A stretch of 64,000 bases of DNA from CAZFDT01 sp964518335 (GCA_964518335.1 CAZFDT010000009.1:40343-104342), one strand, 5' to 3'; shown: positions 25,249 through 35,363, counted from the first letter of the stretch. The notes: a model not told the origin generated them from the sequence alone. Translations and numbers: made by a program.

Positions 25249-27294
25249 TCAGTACGCCAACTCGATCATCGCGTGACCGTGCACCACGGGCACCGTGAAT
25301 GTCACCACGCCCTGGGCCTGCGTGAAGGCCAGCGGGTCGTTCTTCGGCTCGATGGTCACCGTCCTGATGCGCCGCGGCGACGCGACGCTCACGCTCACGC
25401 CGTGAAGCGGGATGATGTCCTCGATGATATCGAACTCGCTGCCGCGGCGCTCGGGGATGTAGTGGAGAAGGTGGGCGACGTAGCGTTTGTCGCGCTTCTG
25501 GTGGGACAAGGTGGCGATGAGCGTGCTGGGGCCGGTCGTCGCCAGGGCGCGGCTGGGCATGAGCAGGTCGATGGCGTTGGCGACGAGCTGCTTGCACCAT
25601 CGCGGTGCGTTGTCGTGGTACTGAGCGAAGACGGGGTGGGCGAAGTAGATGCACCGGCCCTTGCCCGCGGTGTGCTGCACGGCGCCGGGATACGGCGCGA
25701 GGTTGCCCGACGACGGGGTGTGCCTGTGCGAGCAGAAGTGCCGCCACGTGCGGTTGAAATAGGGCGCCTCGACGCGAGCGAGGATCTGGGCTCCGCGGGC
25801 GGGCTTGACCGCCAGGCCCTTGCGGTACATGACGAAGGCCGTGTCCGCCAGCCCGCGTTGCAGTGGCCCCTGCGGCACGATGAAGTCGGGCGAGTGCGGC
25901 GCGTCGCCCTGCGCCGTCAGACCCAGCACGTCGAGCGCGAAGCCCGCGCCGTCCCACGCCAGGCCCGATCTGTGCGACGCGATCAGCCCCCCGCCCTGCC
26001 GCACGTACGCCCGCAGTTTCCGTGCCAGCGCCGCGTCCACGGGTATGTCGTCGGGCAGGATCAGCAGCTTGTACGCGGCCATGTCGCGATCGCTGGTGAT
26101 GATGTCGAACTGGTGATGCAGCTCGGTGAGGATGCGGACGGCGCCCAGGACCTCGACGGGCTGGCGCGAGGCCGACCCTTCGCTGCCCAGCCGGCCGGCG
26201 AACTCCTCGGGCGTGAACACGCCGATGTCGCTCACCGGCACGGCGCCGCGGCACCAGGGCTCGGCGGCCTCGACCTTCGCATACACCCCGCCGATGAGGT
26301 CGTACGTCGCCGCGTCGATCCGACCCGACGGCGCAAGCTGGTCGCCGATGCTGCACCTGGCCCCCATGGCGATCATCTGCAGGCACTCGAACTCCAGCGC
26401 CGCCGGGTTCTTGTACGACTGAAAATCGCCCCAGCTCGTGTGGAACTTGCCGGTCATCCCCAGCGTCGGGTGACGGGCGCTCATGCCGCGCACGTAGCGC
26501 TGCGTCAGTGGGAAGTGCAGGTAGCCCCACCCGCCCGAGGGCAGCGACTCCAGCTCGTAGTGCGTGTAGGCGTCCAGCGTGGCGCGGTGGCGCGGCCCGA
26601 CGTGACCGGCGTTGTAAAAAATCGTGCAGTCCTGGCGCGTCGCCCGGTGTCGGCGGATGAAGCGGGTCATCTCCTGCTTCCATGCGTCGATCACGCGTCG
26701 GGCGAACGCCTCGCGGTCGCCCGGCCGCTGCGGATCGAGCCCCGCCTCGTCCATGCCTTCGATCCAGTGCCGCGCCAGCGACCAGCGCGGCTGCACGATG
26801 TCGAAGAAGATGCCATCGACCTCGCGCCCGAACGTGTCGAGCACGTCCTTGACGTGGTCGAACAGAAACGCGCGGTACTCCGGGTGGTACACGTCCAGAA
26901 CGCGGTAGAACCCCGCGTCCAGCGGCGACGTGCCGAACTCGCGGCCGGCGTCGTCGATGCACAGCCAGTCGCGGTGAAGGTCGGCGGTGAACTCGTCCCA
27001 CTGCACGGTGATGTAGATGGGCACGCGGATGCCGCGCCGGTGGCAGGCCCTGATCTGATCGCCCAGCAGGTTGCGGCGCTTCAGCGTCGGGTGGATGCGC
27101 TCGGGGTGGCGTCGCGTCGGGAAGTAGATGTGGCCGTGGTGACAGCGGGCGAAGCACGTGACGCTGTTGACGCGGGCTCGCTGCAGCGTTCGGGCGAAGT
27201 CGCTGGGGTCAAACGCCTCGCCCACCGCGGGGATGTGCGGCGAGGTGTGGAAGTCCAGGTGAATCTGGCGAAAACACAGGTCGTCGGTTGGCAT
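25249..27294 (-). CDS. GHL6-like glycoside hydrolase homologue
   Basis: Predicted carbohydrate-active enzyme of 681 aa without a signal peptide. The N-terminal FRQIHLDFHTSPHIP and FARCHHGHIYFPT match the hypothetical glycosyl hydrolase 6 type (a TIM barrel); FFDIVQPRW near residue 175 could carry a catalytic acid. A glutamine-amidotransferase-like middle domain follows (KLLILPDDIPVDAALARKL, about residue 415 onward), as in beta-galactosidase trimerisation domains, and a beta domain ends the protein. Substrate unknown. Divergent from the zinc-ribbon gene. Confidence 0.72.
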   Translation of the reverse strand: MPTDDLCFRQIHLDFHTSPHIPAVGEAFDPSDFARTLQRARVNSVTCFARCHHGHIYFPTRRHPERIHPTLKRRNLLGDQIRACHRRGIRVPIYITVQWDEFTADLHRDWLCIDDAGREFGTSPLDAGFYRVLDVYHPEYRAFLFDHVKDVLDTFGREVDGIFFDIVQPRWSLARHWIEGMDEAGLDPQRPGDREAFARRVIDAWKQEMTRFIRRHRATRQDCTIFYNAGHVGPRHRATLDAYTHYELESLPSGGWGYLHFPLTQRYVRGMSARHPTLGMTGKFHTSWGDFQSYKNPAALEFECLQMIAMGARCSIGDQLAPSGRIDAATYDLIGGVYAKVEAAEPWCRGAVPVSDIGVFTPEEFAGRLGSEGSASRQPVEVLGAVRILTELHHQFDIITSDRDMAAYKLLILPDDIPVDAALARKLRAYVRQGGGLIASHRSGLAWDGAGFALDVLGLTAQGDAPHSPDFIVPQGPLQRGLADTAFVMYRKGLAVKPARGAQILARVEAPYFNRTWRHFCSHRHTPSSGNLAPYPGAVQHTAGKGRCIYFAHPVFAQYHDNAPRWCKQLVANAIDLLMPSRALATTGPSTLIATLSHQKRDKRYVAHLLHYIPERRGSEFDIIEDIIPLHGVSVSVASPRRIRTVTIEPKNDPLAFTQAQGVVTFTVPVVHGHAMIELAY

Positions 27295-27397
27295 GCAAAA
27301 CTCCAGAATCGTGGCGATGAGCATAGCCGACCCGAAGCACTTGACACAATCGCTCGTCGCGGTGACGCTGGCGGGCGACTTTCCGAAGGAACACGCG

Positions 27398-28339
27398 ATG
27401 TCCGACAAGGTGCGATGCCCGGCGTGCGGCAAGGCCTACCGCTGGAAGGACGATCTGGCGGGCCGAAAGGTCAAGTGCAAGTGCGGCGAGGTCTTCCGCA
27501 TGACCGCCCCCGGAAGCCCGGCTCCGTCCGCTCCCGTCGTCGGAAGCGTCACCGACAAGACCGGTGAGCTCAGCGATGGCTACGACCTGCACGACACAGG
27601 ATTGCACGCCCCCGCCCACGGCGCCGCCCCCGGAAGCTCCAGCGACGGCGACGGCCGCTGCCCCTCGTGCAACCAGCCCGTCAAACCCAACGCCGTCATC
27701 TGCATCAACTGCGGCTTCAACCTCAAGTCCGGCCAGCGCCTCCAAACCGCCGTGGGCAAACCCACCGAGGAAGCGCCCATCGGCGGCAAGGCCACTGCAG
27801 CACTCACCGGCGGCACCAGCCGCATCGCCAAAGCCGTCGAGGATCGCGAGGATGACACTCCCACGCCCAAGTGGAAGGACCTCTACCTCCCTGCCGCCCT
27901 CATCGTGCTGGGCGTGGCCGTGACGTTCCTTCAGGCCTTTTACTTCGGCGATCCCGATGACCGCGCCACGTTCGCCGAAGCCGCGATCGCCGTCGGCGTC
28001 AAACTGGTCATCAGCGTACCCGTGCTGTTCGTCGCCATGCTGCTGGCCGTCAAGCTGCTGGACGTGGCCTTCGGCCCGCTGGGGCAGGCGCTGTTCAAGC
28101 TCGTCGCCATCGCGCTGGGCCCCGATGCCATCGGCGGCATCATCGCCGTCGCCATCGGCGGTGGGATCATGGGTTGGTTCGCCGGGTTCATGGTCTCGAT
28201 CATCGCGTTCTGGGTGCTGCTGTCCGTGCTGCTGGATCTGGAAGCGATGGAAGCGCTCTACATGATGGGCTTGATCTGGCTGGTTCAGTACGCGGCGACG
28301 TTCCTGACTCTGGTGATCCTCGGCGCGATGTTCGGCTGA
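27398..28339 (+). CDS. zinc-ribbon membrane protein
   Basis: Unrecognised 313-aa protein. Two zinc-ribbon-like units open it: CPACGKAYRWKDDLAGRKVKC-C (residues 6-28) and CPSCNQPVKPNAVICINCGF (from about residue 88). After a disordered linker four to five membrane helices fill residues 165-310. Start at ATG 27398 with a CGAAGGA site upstream; the longer frame from 27293 overlaps the divergent gene and is unlikely. Such ribbon-plus-membrane proteins are common in planctomycetes with no known role. Confidence 0.75.
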   Translation: MSDKVRCPACGKAYRWKDDLAGRKVKCKCGEVFRMTAPGSPAPSAPVVGSVTDKTGELSDGYDLHDTGLHAPAHGAAPGSSSDGDGRCPSCNQPVKPNAVICINCGFNLKSGQRLQTAVGKPTEEAPIGGKATAALTGGTSRIAKAVEDREDDTPTPKWKDLYLPAALIVLGVAVTFLQAFYFGDPDDRATFAEAAIAVGVKLVISVPVLFVAMLLAVKLLDVAFGPLGQALFKLVAIALGPDAIGGIIAVAIGGGIMGWFAGFMVSIIAFWVLLSVLLDLEAMEALYMMGLIWLVQYAATFLTLVILGAMFG

Positions 28340-28346
28340 CACTGCG

Positions 28347-29378
28347 TCAGGGCACAAGCACGAGCTTGCCGATGTGGCGACCCTTTTCCATTTCCTCGTG
28401 GGCGCGGCGGGCGTCGTCGAGCTTGAATGTCCCGCCCACGTGCTGGCTGAACGTGCCGTCGGCGAAGCGATCGAGAATCCACTGGCATCCGGGCCGCCAC
28501 GCCGACTCGCCCGCGGCGACGAGTTCGGCCAGCGCCCAGCCTCGGATCGCCGCGTGCTTGCGGATCAGCGGCGTCACATCGACATTGCCGGCCGAGCCCA
28601 GCAGGCCATACACCCACACGCACCCGTGCTGGGCCAGGCATTTGATCTCGGTGTCGAGGTAAGCCCCGGCCGCGACGGGATCGAAAAAAACATCCACCCC
28701 CCGGTTCTGCGTGATCTGCCGCATCTGCTTGTGCCACGGCAGCATGGCGCGCGACTCGGCGTCGTGCGTGACGAGCAGGTGGTCGTAGCGACAGGCGGGC
28801 AGGGCGCCAATCGCTTGGACCTTGTCCGGCGAAGTGGTCAGGCCCACTGCAACGCCGCCGACCGCCTTGACGATCTGCGCCGCCGCCAGGGCGACGCTGC
28901 TGGACGCGGCGGGCAGCGCGACGACCTGGCCGGGCCGCAACTGCTGCTTCCAGACGAGGCATCCCCAGGCGGTGAGGTACGCCAGCCACAGCGCGCCCAA
29001 CTGCTCGTCGGGAATCTGCGTGGGCACGGACATGACGCGGGCGGCCTCGACGAGGTAGTGCGTGCGATACGTGCCGCCGGAGCCTCCCGCCGCCAGCCGC
29101 GGCGCGTCGGGCGTCAGCGTCACGCGATCGCCGACGCGCACCGCCGTCACGCCGCGGCCGACTGCTTCGACGACGCCGCCGCCTTCGAGCCCAGGCGTGA
29201 ACGGCGGCTCGCCCGATGCGATGCGGTACTCCCCCCGCCGCGCCATCAGGTCGGCGTGGTTCATCCCAACACTCGTCAGCCGCACGAGCACCTGCCCGTC
29301 GCCCGGCGATGGCGTGGACGTCTGCTCAATCTCCAAGACGTGGGGCGAACCAAACGCACGAATGACGACCTGCTTCAC
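28347..29378 (-). CDS. quinone-reductase-like zinc-independent MDR oxidoreductase
   Basis: NAD(P)H-dependent medium-chain dehydrogenase/reductase of the quinone oxidoreductase branch; 343 aa. The N-terminal GMNHADLMARRGEY and PFTPGLEGGGVVEAVG are typical, and there are no zinc-binding cysteines. The cofactor loop is unusual (VVALPAASSSVALAAAQI in place of AAAGGVG). Substrate unknown. Convergent with the zinc-ribbon gene, with 7 nt between stops. Confidence 0.88.
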   Translation of the reverse strand: MKQVVIRAFGSPHVLEIEQTSTPSPGDGQVLVRLTSVGMNHADLMARRGEYRIASGEPPFTPGLEGGGVVEAVGRGVTAVRVGDRVTLTPDAPRLAAGGSGGTYRTHYLVEAARVMSVPTQIPDEQLGALWLAYLTAWGCLVWKQQLRPGQVVALPAASSSVALAAAQIVKAVGGVAVGLTTSPDKVQAIGALPACRYDHLLVTHDAESRAMLPWHKQMRQITQNRGVDVFFDPVAAGAYLDTEIKCLAQHGCVWVYGLLGSAGNVDVTPLIRKHAAIRGWALAELVAAGESAWRPGCQWILDRFADGTFSQHVGGTFKLDDARRAHEEMEKGRHIGKLVLVP

Positions 29379-29399
29379 GTCATGCTCCCTGAATCCCCC

Positions 29400-32300
29400 C
29401 TACTGCTGCTGTTGTTGACGCTGTCGTTCGGCCTCGCGCTGCCGCTGCCGCTCCTCGCGGCGGCGGGCGCGCTCCGCTTCACTCACCGCCGGCTGCACGG
29501 GCTGGGCGGGTTCTTCCTTCGGAACGACCTGCTCCAGCAACTGCTCCAGGGGCGACTGAGCGGGCTGCTGCGGTTGTTGTGGCTGCTCTTGTCGCTGCTG
29601 TTGACGCTCCTCGCGCCGCTGCTGCCGTTCCTCGGGCGTCAACGGCTGGGCCGGTGTCGCCTCGGGTGCCTGCTCGCCCTTCATGCGGCTGACGAGCTGC
29701 AGCGCCGGCGGCGGCGGCGTCCACTGCAACCCCTTGCCCGACTGCCGTGTCAGGTCGCGCACGCCCTGCTCGATGAGATCGACGCCTGCACCGAGCGACC
29801 CCCGCGCCTGCTGACGCAATGCGCCGAACGCCAGCGAACCAATGAACTCGCCCACTTTCAACGCGGCGACCTCACCGGTCAGACCCGTCACCGGGAACTC
29901 GTAAATGCGATCGGGCTGAATGACCTGGGCGGCGTTGGGATGCGTGCGGGCAATGAGCGTCGCCCCCATGATGCCCATCTGCATGTTCACCATGCCGGTG
30001 ACGATGTTGGAGTCGCCCTGGAATCCGATCGCCAGGTCGGGACTGGTCATCCACAGCTCGGTCGGACGGACGCGGCCGTTGTTGATGCGGAACTCCAGCG
30101 GCGTGAAGGTCACATCGTAGATGTCGGTCGGGACTGGCTTGCCCGACATCCCGAGCTTGCCCAGCAACTGGTTGGTCAGCGCGTCCAGCCCGCCGCCGAC
30201 AAATCCCTTGCGGTCCATCTCCACCGTGCCCAGTTCCATCGTGCCCGCCAGCCTCATCTCCCGCAGCATATCCGGCGAGTCCAGTGGCACAGTGAACGGC
30301 TGGCGCGACAACGTCAGCTTCACCGGGCCCTTCGACGCCACCGCCTCGCCCAGCACGAAGTGCGCCTGGCTGAGCATCGACTTGGCCATGCGCGGCGTCA
30401 CCTGCAGCATCACCACGGCATCCTCGCGCAGCGTGACCGTGCGCTCTCGGCTGATCGTGGGCTTGAGCGTGGCGCTGGCCGTCGGGCTCTTGAGCGCCAT
30501 GTCGAGATCGCCGGGAAATCGCCCGGCAATCTTCGCCTCGGCCGTCTCGCCCAGCGTATCGACGAGCTTGCCTTCCATGTGCAGCAGCGCGTCGAGCAGC
30601 GCGACGCTGATGAAACCGGTCGTGTCGGTCACGAGTTCGAGTGTGTTGAGATCGATCTCCCCGGCGTCGTTGTAGAGCTTCGTCAGCGTGGTGGCCGATG
30701 CGAGCGATCCGGTCGTCACCCCGCTGGGAATAACGGCCTTGGCCGTCAGGTCCAGGCGATCCTTGAGGCTGGTGGTCTTCACGGTCACGTCCAGATTGCG
30801 CAGAGCGTACGACTCGCCCGAGTGGCCCTGGCGAACGGCCAGGCCCTGGCTGGTGAGGCGGGCGTCGAGGCGCGTCCGCGCCGGGTCGAGCCCGGCCTCG
30901 CCCAGGGCGATCATCGTCCCCTTCAGATCGGCGCGCAAGGTCATCGGCTCGACGAGTTGCAGCGTCGGCGGTGGCGACTTCGTCTCCGCGGCGGCCAGCG
31001 CGTTGTAGGCGGCAAAGGCGTCGGGCGCGATGGTGACGCTGGCCCAAGACCCGTCGCGCACGTCCAGGCCCGCCGGCGTGTACGTGGCATTCAGGTCGCC
31101 GTTGAGTCGGTCATCGGTGATCCGCACGGCGGCGACATAGCGAGGCGAATCGCCCAGCGTCGCGTCGGCGGCAAGCTCGACCTTGTCGATCGCGTCGGCC
31201 AGCAGCGCCATGAGCTTACCGTTCTGCTCGCCCAGGGCGTCGATGAGCTCGACGGGCACACCGGACAGGGCGACCGTGGCCGTAGCCGTCGGCACGGCGC
31301 CTTCACCGGCGAGCATGTTGGTGAGCCTGGCGCTGCCGTCGATGGCGCCGGCGCGCGATTGTCGCTGCAGTTGTCCCTTGAGGGTGGCGATGATCGGCTG
31401 ATCCAGCCGAACCGGCGGGACCTCGACGACCACGTCGCGGATGGCCGTGCCCGCCAGCTTCGGATCGCCCGCCAGGGCAAGCTGATCGACGGTCACGACC
31501 GCGCCCAGGGTGACCTTGCCCGGCTCGAAGTCGGCCAGCGGCGCACTGAGGCGGTTGACGCCCAGCGTCACCGTCGCCGGCGCCGCCAGGGCGAGCGGCG
31601 ACGGGGACTGGCCCTCCTCGGATTTGAGCGCCTTGGCGACCAGCGACGGCTGGATCACCAGGCGCACCCGACTGTCGGGCGTGGCGGTGAAGGTGTCTTC
31701 GCTGACGCGCCCGGCCAGCAGGGCATCGAGGTGCGCGGCGGCGGCGGTGACGACGATATCGCCGGCCAGACGACCGTCGCCGGCCGGGGCGAGCGTGCCC
31801 TTGACCGTGGCGTTGAGCACCGGGCCCACTGCAGCGACCGCCAGGCCGTCGAGCTTGCCCAACTCATCGATGATGGCCACGGGCAGATCGGTGATGCCGC
31901 CGTCGATGAGGGCGCTGGGCATCGTGTTGAACGAGCCGTCGGGCTTGATGATCTGCGTCAAGTCGGCATGGAGCGTGACCGCGCCGCCGCGGCCGTTCTG
32001 GTCCGCATGGGTATTGAGTGCGACAGTGAGCTTATCGGCAAGCCGCTGCGTTCGGACCGACAGGCGCGTCTGACGCAAGGCGAGCCGGCCGATGGGCTCG
32101 CCCGCATCGAGTCCCATGTCGCCGATGGCGATCTCGGCATCCAACGCCGCCGATTCGAGGTTTGGAGCGTTGCCCGGCGCCTCGACCGCCAGCTCGCGAA
32201 TCAGCACCACCACGTCAAAGGGCTGCGCGAGCTTGGGCACGACCGCCGGCATCACGGTCAAGGCGATCTTCGACCCCGGCTTGATGGCCAGTTTGTCGCC

Positions 32301-33245
32301 CTGCACACTCAGCGCGGCGTCGGCGTTGAGGTAACGCGACGTCACGACCAGGTCGGCGGCGAGCTGACCCAGCGGACCGTCGGCCTTGAGCGTGGCATCG
32401 AGCACCGGGCCGATCAGCGCCAGCAGTTGCCCCTCCTGCCCCGCCAGGCGGTCCACCGCAGCCATCGGGATCGCCTTCATCGCCACGTCCGCCGACACGT
32501 GCGCCTGCTGCGATCGCACGTTCATCGCCGCATCCAGCAGATCGGTGAACTTGATCCTGGCGGCGACCATGCCCTCGTCGCCGCCCTGCCGCAGTGTCGC
32601 GTCGAGCTTGAGCGTCTGCTCGCCCCAGTTCAACACGTCGGCGTTGGCGTTGGCCAGCAGTTCGATCGTCTCGATCCGCGGCGCGGTGTAGGTCAGGCGC
32701 GCATGGTCGATCTCGACGCGGAAGGACACGTCGGCGAATCGCGGCCCGGGTTCCGCCTTCGGGGTGCGTGCGGGCTTGTCGGGCTTGTCCGCGGTTGCGG
32801 AAGCGTCGTCGGGCTTGACGAGGGCGCGTGTGAGGTTGGTCGTGCCGTCCTCGTAAGCGATCACGTCCGCCGTGGGTTCGACGATGCGCACCACGCCGGG
32901 CTTGGTATAGGCGCCCAGCACTCGCCGCAGCGAGGCGTCGCCGGCGTCGATCCGCTTCACCGAGGCGACGACCTGTCCATCCGGGTCGCGCAGCCGCAGC
33001 CCCTCGACCCGTGTTGCGCTGAACCAGCCCAGCGACAGATCGTCGATTTCCATCGTGCCGGGGATCGACCCATTGACAAACGACAAGACCAGCCGCGTGC
33101 CCAGGCCCGAACTCACCAGCGTCGGCGCCGCCGCCACCAGCACCAACAGCAGCAGCACCACCGCCAGCGCCACGCGCCACCACCAGCGGCGTAGCCATCC
33201 CTTGCGAGGTGAAACCGAGGACTCGATCGGTTGCGTGTCAGTCAT
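29400..33245 (-). CDS. giant AsmA-like envelope protein with internal repeats
   Basis: Very large 1281-aa protein with a single N-terminal membrane helix (residues 23-41) after an Arg/Trp-rich tail, then a long periplasmic region and a Gln/Arg/Glu-rich C-terminus (from 1205). Four diverged repeats start near residues 262, 455, 665 and 880; each begins with a motif like V-[AE]-x-[IVL]-D-x-L followed by GKL/GQL-x-AL. A C-terminal AsmA-type segment (INNGRVRPTELWMTSPDL) is visible near 1055. AsmA/TamB-type proteins bridge membranes and carry lipids. Start at ATG 33245. Close to mlaFD. Confidence 0.75.
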   Translation of the reverse strand: MTDTQPIESSVSPRKGWLRRWWWRVALAVVLLLLVLVAAAPTLVSSGLGTRLVLSFVNGSIPGTMEIDDLSLGWFSATRVEGLRLRDPDGQVVASVKRIDAGDASLRRVLGAYTKPGVVRIVEPTADVIAYEDGTTNLTRALVKPDDASATADKPDKPARTPKAEPGPRFADVSFRVEIDHARLTYTAPRIETIELLANANADVLNWGEQTLKLDATLRQGGDEGMVAARIKFTDLLDAAMNVRSQQAHVSADVAMKAIPMAAVDRLAGQEGQLLALIGPVLDATLKADGPLGQLAADLVVTSRYLNADAALSVQGDKLAIKPGSKIALTVMPAVVPKLAQPFDVVVLIRELAVEAPGNAPNLESAALDAEIAIGDMGLDAGEPIGRLALRQTRLSVRTQRLADKLTVALNTHADQNGRGGAVTLHADLTQIIKPDGSFNTMPSALIDGGITDLPVAIIDELGKLDGLAVAAVGPVLNATVKGTLAPAGDGRLAGDIVVTAAAAHLDALLAGRVSEDTFTATPDSRVRLVIQPSLVAKALKSEEGQSPSPLALAAPATVTLGVNRLSAPLADFEPGKVTLGAVVTVDQLALAGDPKLAGTAIRDVVVEVPPVRLDQPIIATLKGQLQRQSRAGAIDGSARLTNMLAGEGAVPTATATVALSGVPVELIDALGEQNGKLMALLADAIDKVELAADATLGDSPRYVAAVRITDDRLNGDLNATYTPAGLDVRDGSWASVTIAPDAFAAYNALAAAETKSPPPTLQLVEPMTLRADLKGTMIALGEAGLDPARTRLDARLTSQGLAVRQGHSGESYALRNLDVTVKTTSLKDRLDLTAKAVIPSGVTTGSLASATTLTKLYNDAGEIDLNTLELVTDTTGFISVALLDALLHMEGKLVDTLGETAEAKIAGRFPGDLDMALKSPTASATLKPTISRERTVTLREDAVVMLQVTPRMAKSMLSQAHFVLGEAVASKGPVKLTLSRQPFTVPLDSPDMLREMRLAGTMELGTVEMDRKGFVGGGLDALTNQLLGKLGMSGKPVPTDIYDVTFTPLEFRINNGRVRPTELWMTSPDLAIGFQGDSNIVTGMVNMQMGIMGATLIARTHPNAAQVIQPDRIYEFPVTGLTGEVAALKVGEFIGSLAFGALRQQARGSLGAGVDLIEQGVRDLTRQSGKGLQWTPPPPALQLVSRMKGEQAPEATPAQPLTPEERQQRREERQQQRQEQPQQPQQPAQSPLEQLLEQVVPKEEPAQPVQPAVSEAERARRREERQRQREAERQRQQQQQ

Positions 33246-33368
33246 GTTCAACCCCCTGTGGCCCACCATCATCGTACCCGCCTGGCCGCAGCGGCAAGGC
33301 CGACCGCGACATGTTATCCTTCTCCCAGCGTTTTCACGGATGATCCCCCACACAGGATGTGCATCTCC

Positions 33369-34481
33369 ATGGGCGTACCGCTTGTCGATCTCAAGCTTCA
33401 GCACCAGCACCTCATGCCACAGATGCGCGAGGCGTTCGACCGCATCGCCACCACGGGCAAACTGATCCTCGGCGAGGAGGTGCAGACCTTCGAGCAGGAG
33501 TTGGCGGCATGGTGCGGCGTCAAGCACGCCATCGGCGTCAGCAGCGGGACCGACGCCCTGCTCATCGCCATGATGGCGCTGGGCATCGGCCCCGGCGACG
33601 AGGTGATCACCACGCCGATGACGTTTTTCTGCACCGCCGGGTGCGTCGCGCGACTGGGCGCAACGCCGGTGTTCGTCGATGTCGATCCCAACACGTTCAA
33701 CCTCGACGCCTCGCAGGTCGAAGGGGCGGTCACGAAGAAGACCAAGGCCATTGTGCCGGTGCATCTTTACGGCCAGGCCGCGGAGATGGACCCGATCATG
33801 GCCGTGGCCAAGGCCCACAACATCCCGGTGATCGAAGACCTGGCCCAGGCCCTGGGCGCCAAGTACCGCGATAAGCTGGCCGGCTCCATCGGCGACGTGG
33901 GATGCCTGAGCTTTTATCCCACCAAGAACCTGCCCACTCTCGGCGACGGCGGCGCGGTCATCACCAACAACGACGACCTGGCCCAGCGAATGCGAGAGCT
34001 GCGCGTCCACGGGTCGCGCGACGGCACGACTTACGACCACATCGGCGGCAACTTCCGCCTCGACGCGCTGCAGGCGGCGCTGCTGACCATCAAGTTGGAA
34101 CAGCTCACGGCCTGGAACCTGGCCCGTCGCGCCATCGCCCGTCGCTACGACTCGTTGCTCGAGCCGCTGCCCTGTGGCGCGCCGTTCGTCGCACCGGAAA
34201 GCTACCACGTGTACGGCGTGTACACCGTGCGCGTGTTCGGCGGGCAGCGCGACCTGCTCATGCACCACCTGATCGCCGAGAACATCGGTTGCCGCGTGTA
34301 TTACCCGGTTCCTCTGCACCTGCAGCCTTGCTTTGGTTACCTCAAGCACGGGCGCGACAGTTACCCCGCCGCCGAGCAGGCCGCCGGCGAAGTGCTGAGC
34401 CTGCCGATGTACCCCGAGCTGACTCGCCCGCAGCAAGACGAGGTCATCGCGGCGATCGGCGATTTCTTCGAGGGCAACTGA
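33369..34481 (+). CDS. DegT/DnrJ/EryC1/StrS sugar aminotransferase
   Basis: PLP-dependent enzyme that transaminates a keto nucleotide sugar; 370 aa. Landmarks: VPLVDLKLQHQ at the start, GVSSGTDALLIAM, TTPMTFFCTAG, EDLAQALGA and the Schiff-base lysine in SFYPTKNLPTLGDGG. The ATG at 33357 (four codons earlier) is an alternative start. The sugar is unknown; possible roles are surface glycan or nonulosonate precursor synthesis, but it is 15 kb from the neu genes. Confidence 0.9.
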   Translation: MGVPLVDLKLQHQHLMPQMREAFDRIATTGKLILGEEVQTFEQELAAWCGVKHAIGVSSGTDALLIAMMALGIGPGDEVITTPMTFFCTAGCVARLGATPVFVDVDPNTFNLDASQVEGAVTKKTKAIVPVHLYGQAAEMDPIMAVAKAHNIPVIEDLAQALGAKYRDKLAGSIGDVGCLSFYPTKNLPTLGDGGAVITNNDDLAQRMRELRVHGSRDGTTYDHIGGNFRLDALQAALLTIKLEQLTAWNLARRAIARRYDSLLEPLPCGAPFVAPESYHVYGVYTVRVFGGQRDLLMHHLIAENIGCRVYYPVPLHLQPCFGYLKHGRDSYPAAEQAAGEVLSLPMYPELTRPQQDEVIAAIGDFFEGN

Positions 34482-34553
34482 TGGACGCCGCGAGCCAATA
34501 GCCCGCAGCCGTTGGTCCACGGCTTGAAGCTAGCGGCAAAGGGCTGACGGCTC

Positions 34554-35363
34554 ATGCCTACCGACTCGCCCATCGTGCAGCTCATCGACGTGCACAAAGC
34601 ATTCGGCTCCCTGCGCGTCCTGGGCGATGACCGCGGCGGCGTCAGCCTCGACCTGGCCAAAGGCAAGACCACCGTCATCATCGGGCCGTCCGGCGCGGGC
34701 AAAAGCGTCCTGCTCAAGCACATCGTCGGCCTGCTCCACCCCGACCGCGGCGAAGTCTGGTTCGAGGGCCATCGCGTGGACACCATGAAGGAGCACGAGC
34801 TGGTCGAGATCCGCAAGAAAATGGGCTTTCTCTTCCAGATGGGCGCGCTGTTCGACTCCATGACGGTGGAACAGAACATCATCTTCCCGCTGGTGCAGCA
34901 CACGAAGCTGACGGCCGCGGAGCGTCACGAGCGATGTGCGCGGGTGCTGGCGCTGGTGGGTCTGAAGGACTTGGGCCGAAAGATGCCTGCGGACCTGTCG
35001 GGCGGCCAGCGTAAACGGGTGGCGTTGGCGCGGGCGGTGGTGCTGGAGCCGGACCTGGTGCTGTACGATGAGCCGACGACGGGGCTGGACCCGATCCGCA
35101 GTGACGTGATCAATGAGCTGATCATCTCGCTCAAGCAGCAACTGGGTGTGACCGGGGTGGTCGTGACGCACGACATGGCCAGTGCGCGGAAGATTGCCGA
35201 CCGCATGGTGATGCTTTACGATGGCCGGTTCATCGCCGACGGAGAACCCGAGGCGTTCTGCAACATCGACAACGATATGGTGCAGCGCTTCATCCGTGGC
35301 GAGGCCGAGCCGGCGGAGTTGGCGTTGATTCGTTCGGCGGGCGTGGGCGACACAGGGGTATGA
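34554..35363 (+). CDS. mlaF: MlaF-type lipid transport ATPase
   Basis: ATPase of an Mce/Mla lipid transporter; 269 aa. Walker A GPSGAGKSV (about residue 44), Q-loop FLFQMGALFDSMTVEQN (Mla-type), signature LSGGQRKRVALARA, Walker B LVLYDEPTTGLDP and THDMASARKIADR are intact. The stop overlaps the mlaD start by 4 nt (ATGA). The permease MlaE, which usually lies between or beside these genes, is not in the window. Confidence 0.93.
   Translation: MPTDSPIVQLIDVHKAFGSLRVLGDDRGGVSLDLAKGKTTVIIGPSGAGKSVLLKHIVGLLHPDRGEVWFEGHRVDTMKEHELVEIRKKMGFLFQMGALFDSMTVEQNIIFPLVQHTKLTAAERHERCARVLALVGLKDLGRKMPADLSGGQRKRVALARAVVLEPDLVLYDEPTTGLDPIRSDVINELIISLKQQLGVTGVVVTHDMASARKIADRMVMLYDGRFIADGEPEAFCNIDNDMVQRFIRGEAEPAELALIRSAGVGDTGV

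Noticed and set aside
23852..27157. Minus-strand open frame of 1101 codons
   Set aside because: Antisense to hflX and out of frame with the GHL6-like gene; Arg/His/Pro-rich composition and no motif.
24583..27567. Plus-strand open frame of 994 codons
   Set aside because: Overlaps hflX in another frame and the GHL6-like gene in antisense; no recognisable features.
28374..33194. Plus-strand open frame of 1606 codons
   Set aside because: It lies over the AsmA-like and quinone-reductase-like genes, is rich in Arg, Gln, His and Gly, and shows no domain. It is the antisense shadow expected in GC-rich DNA.
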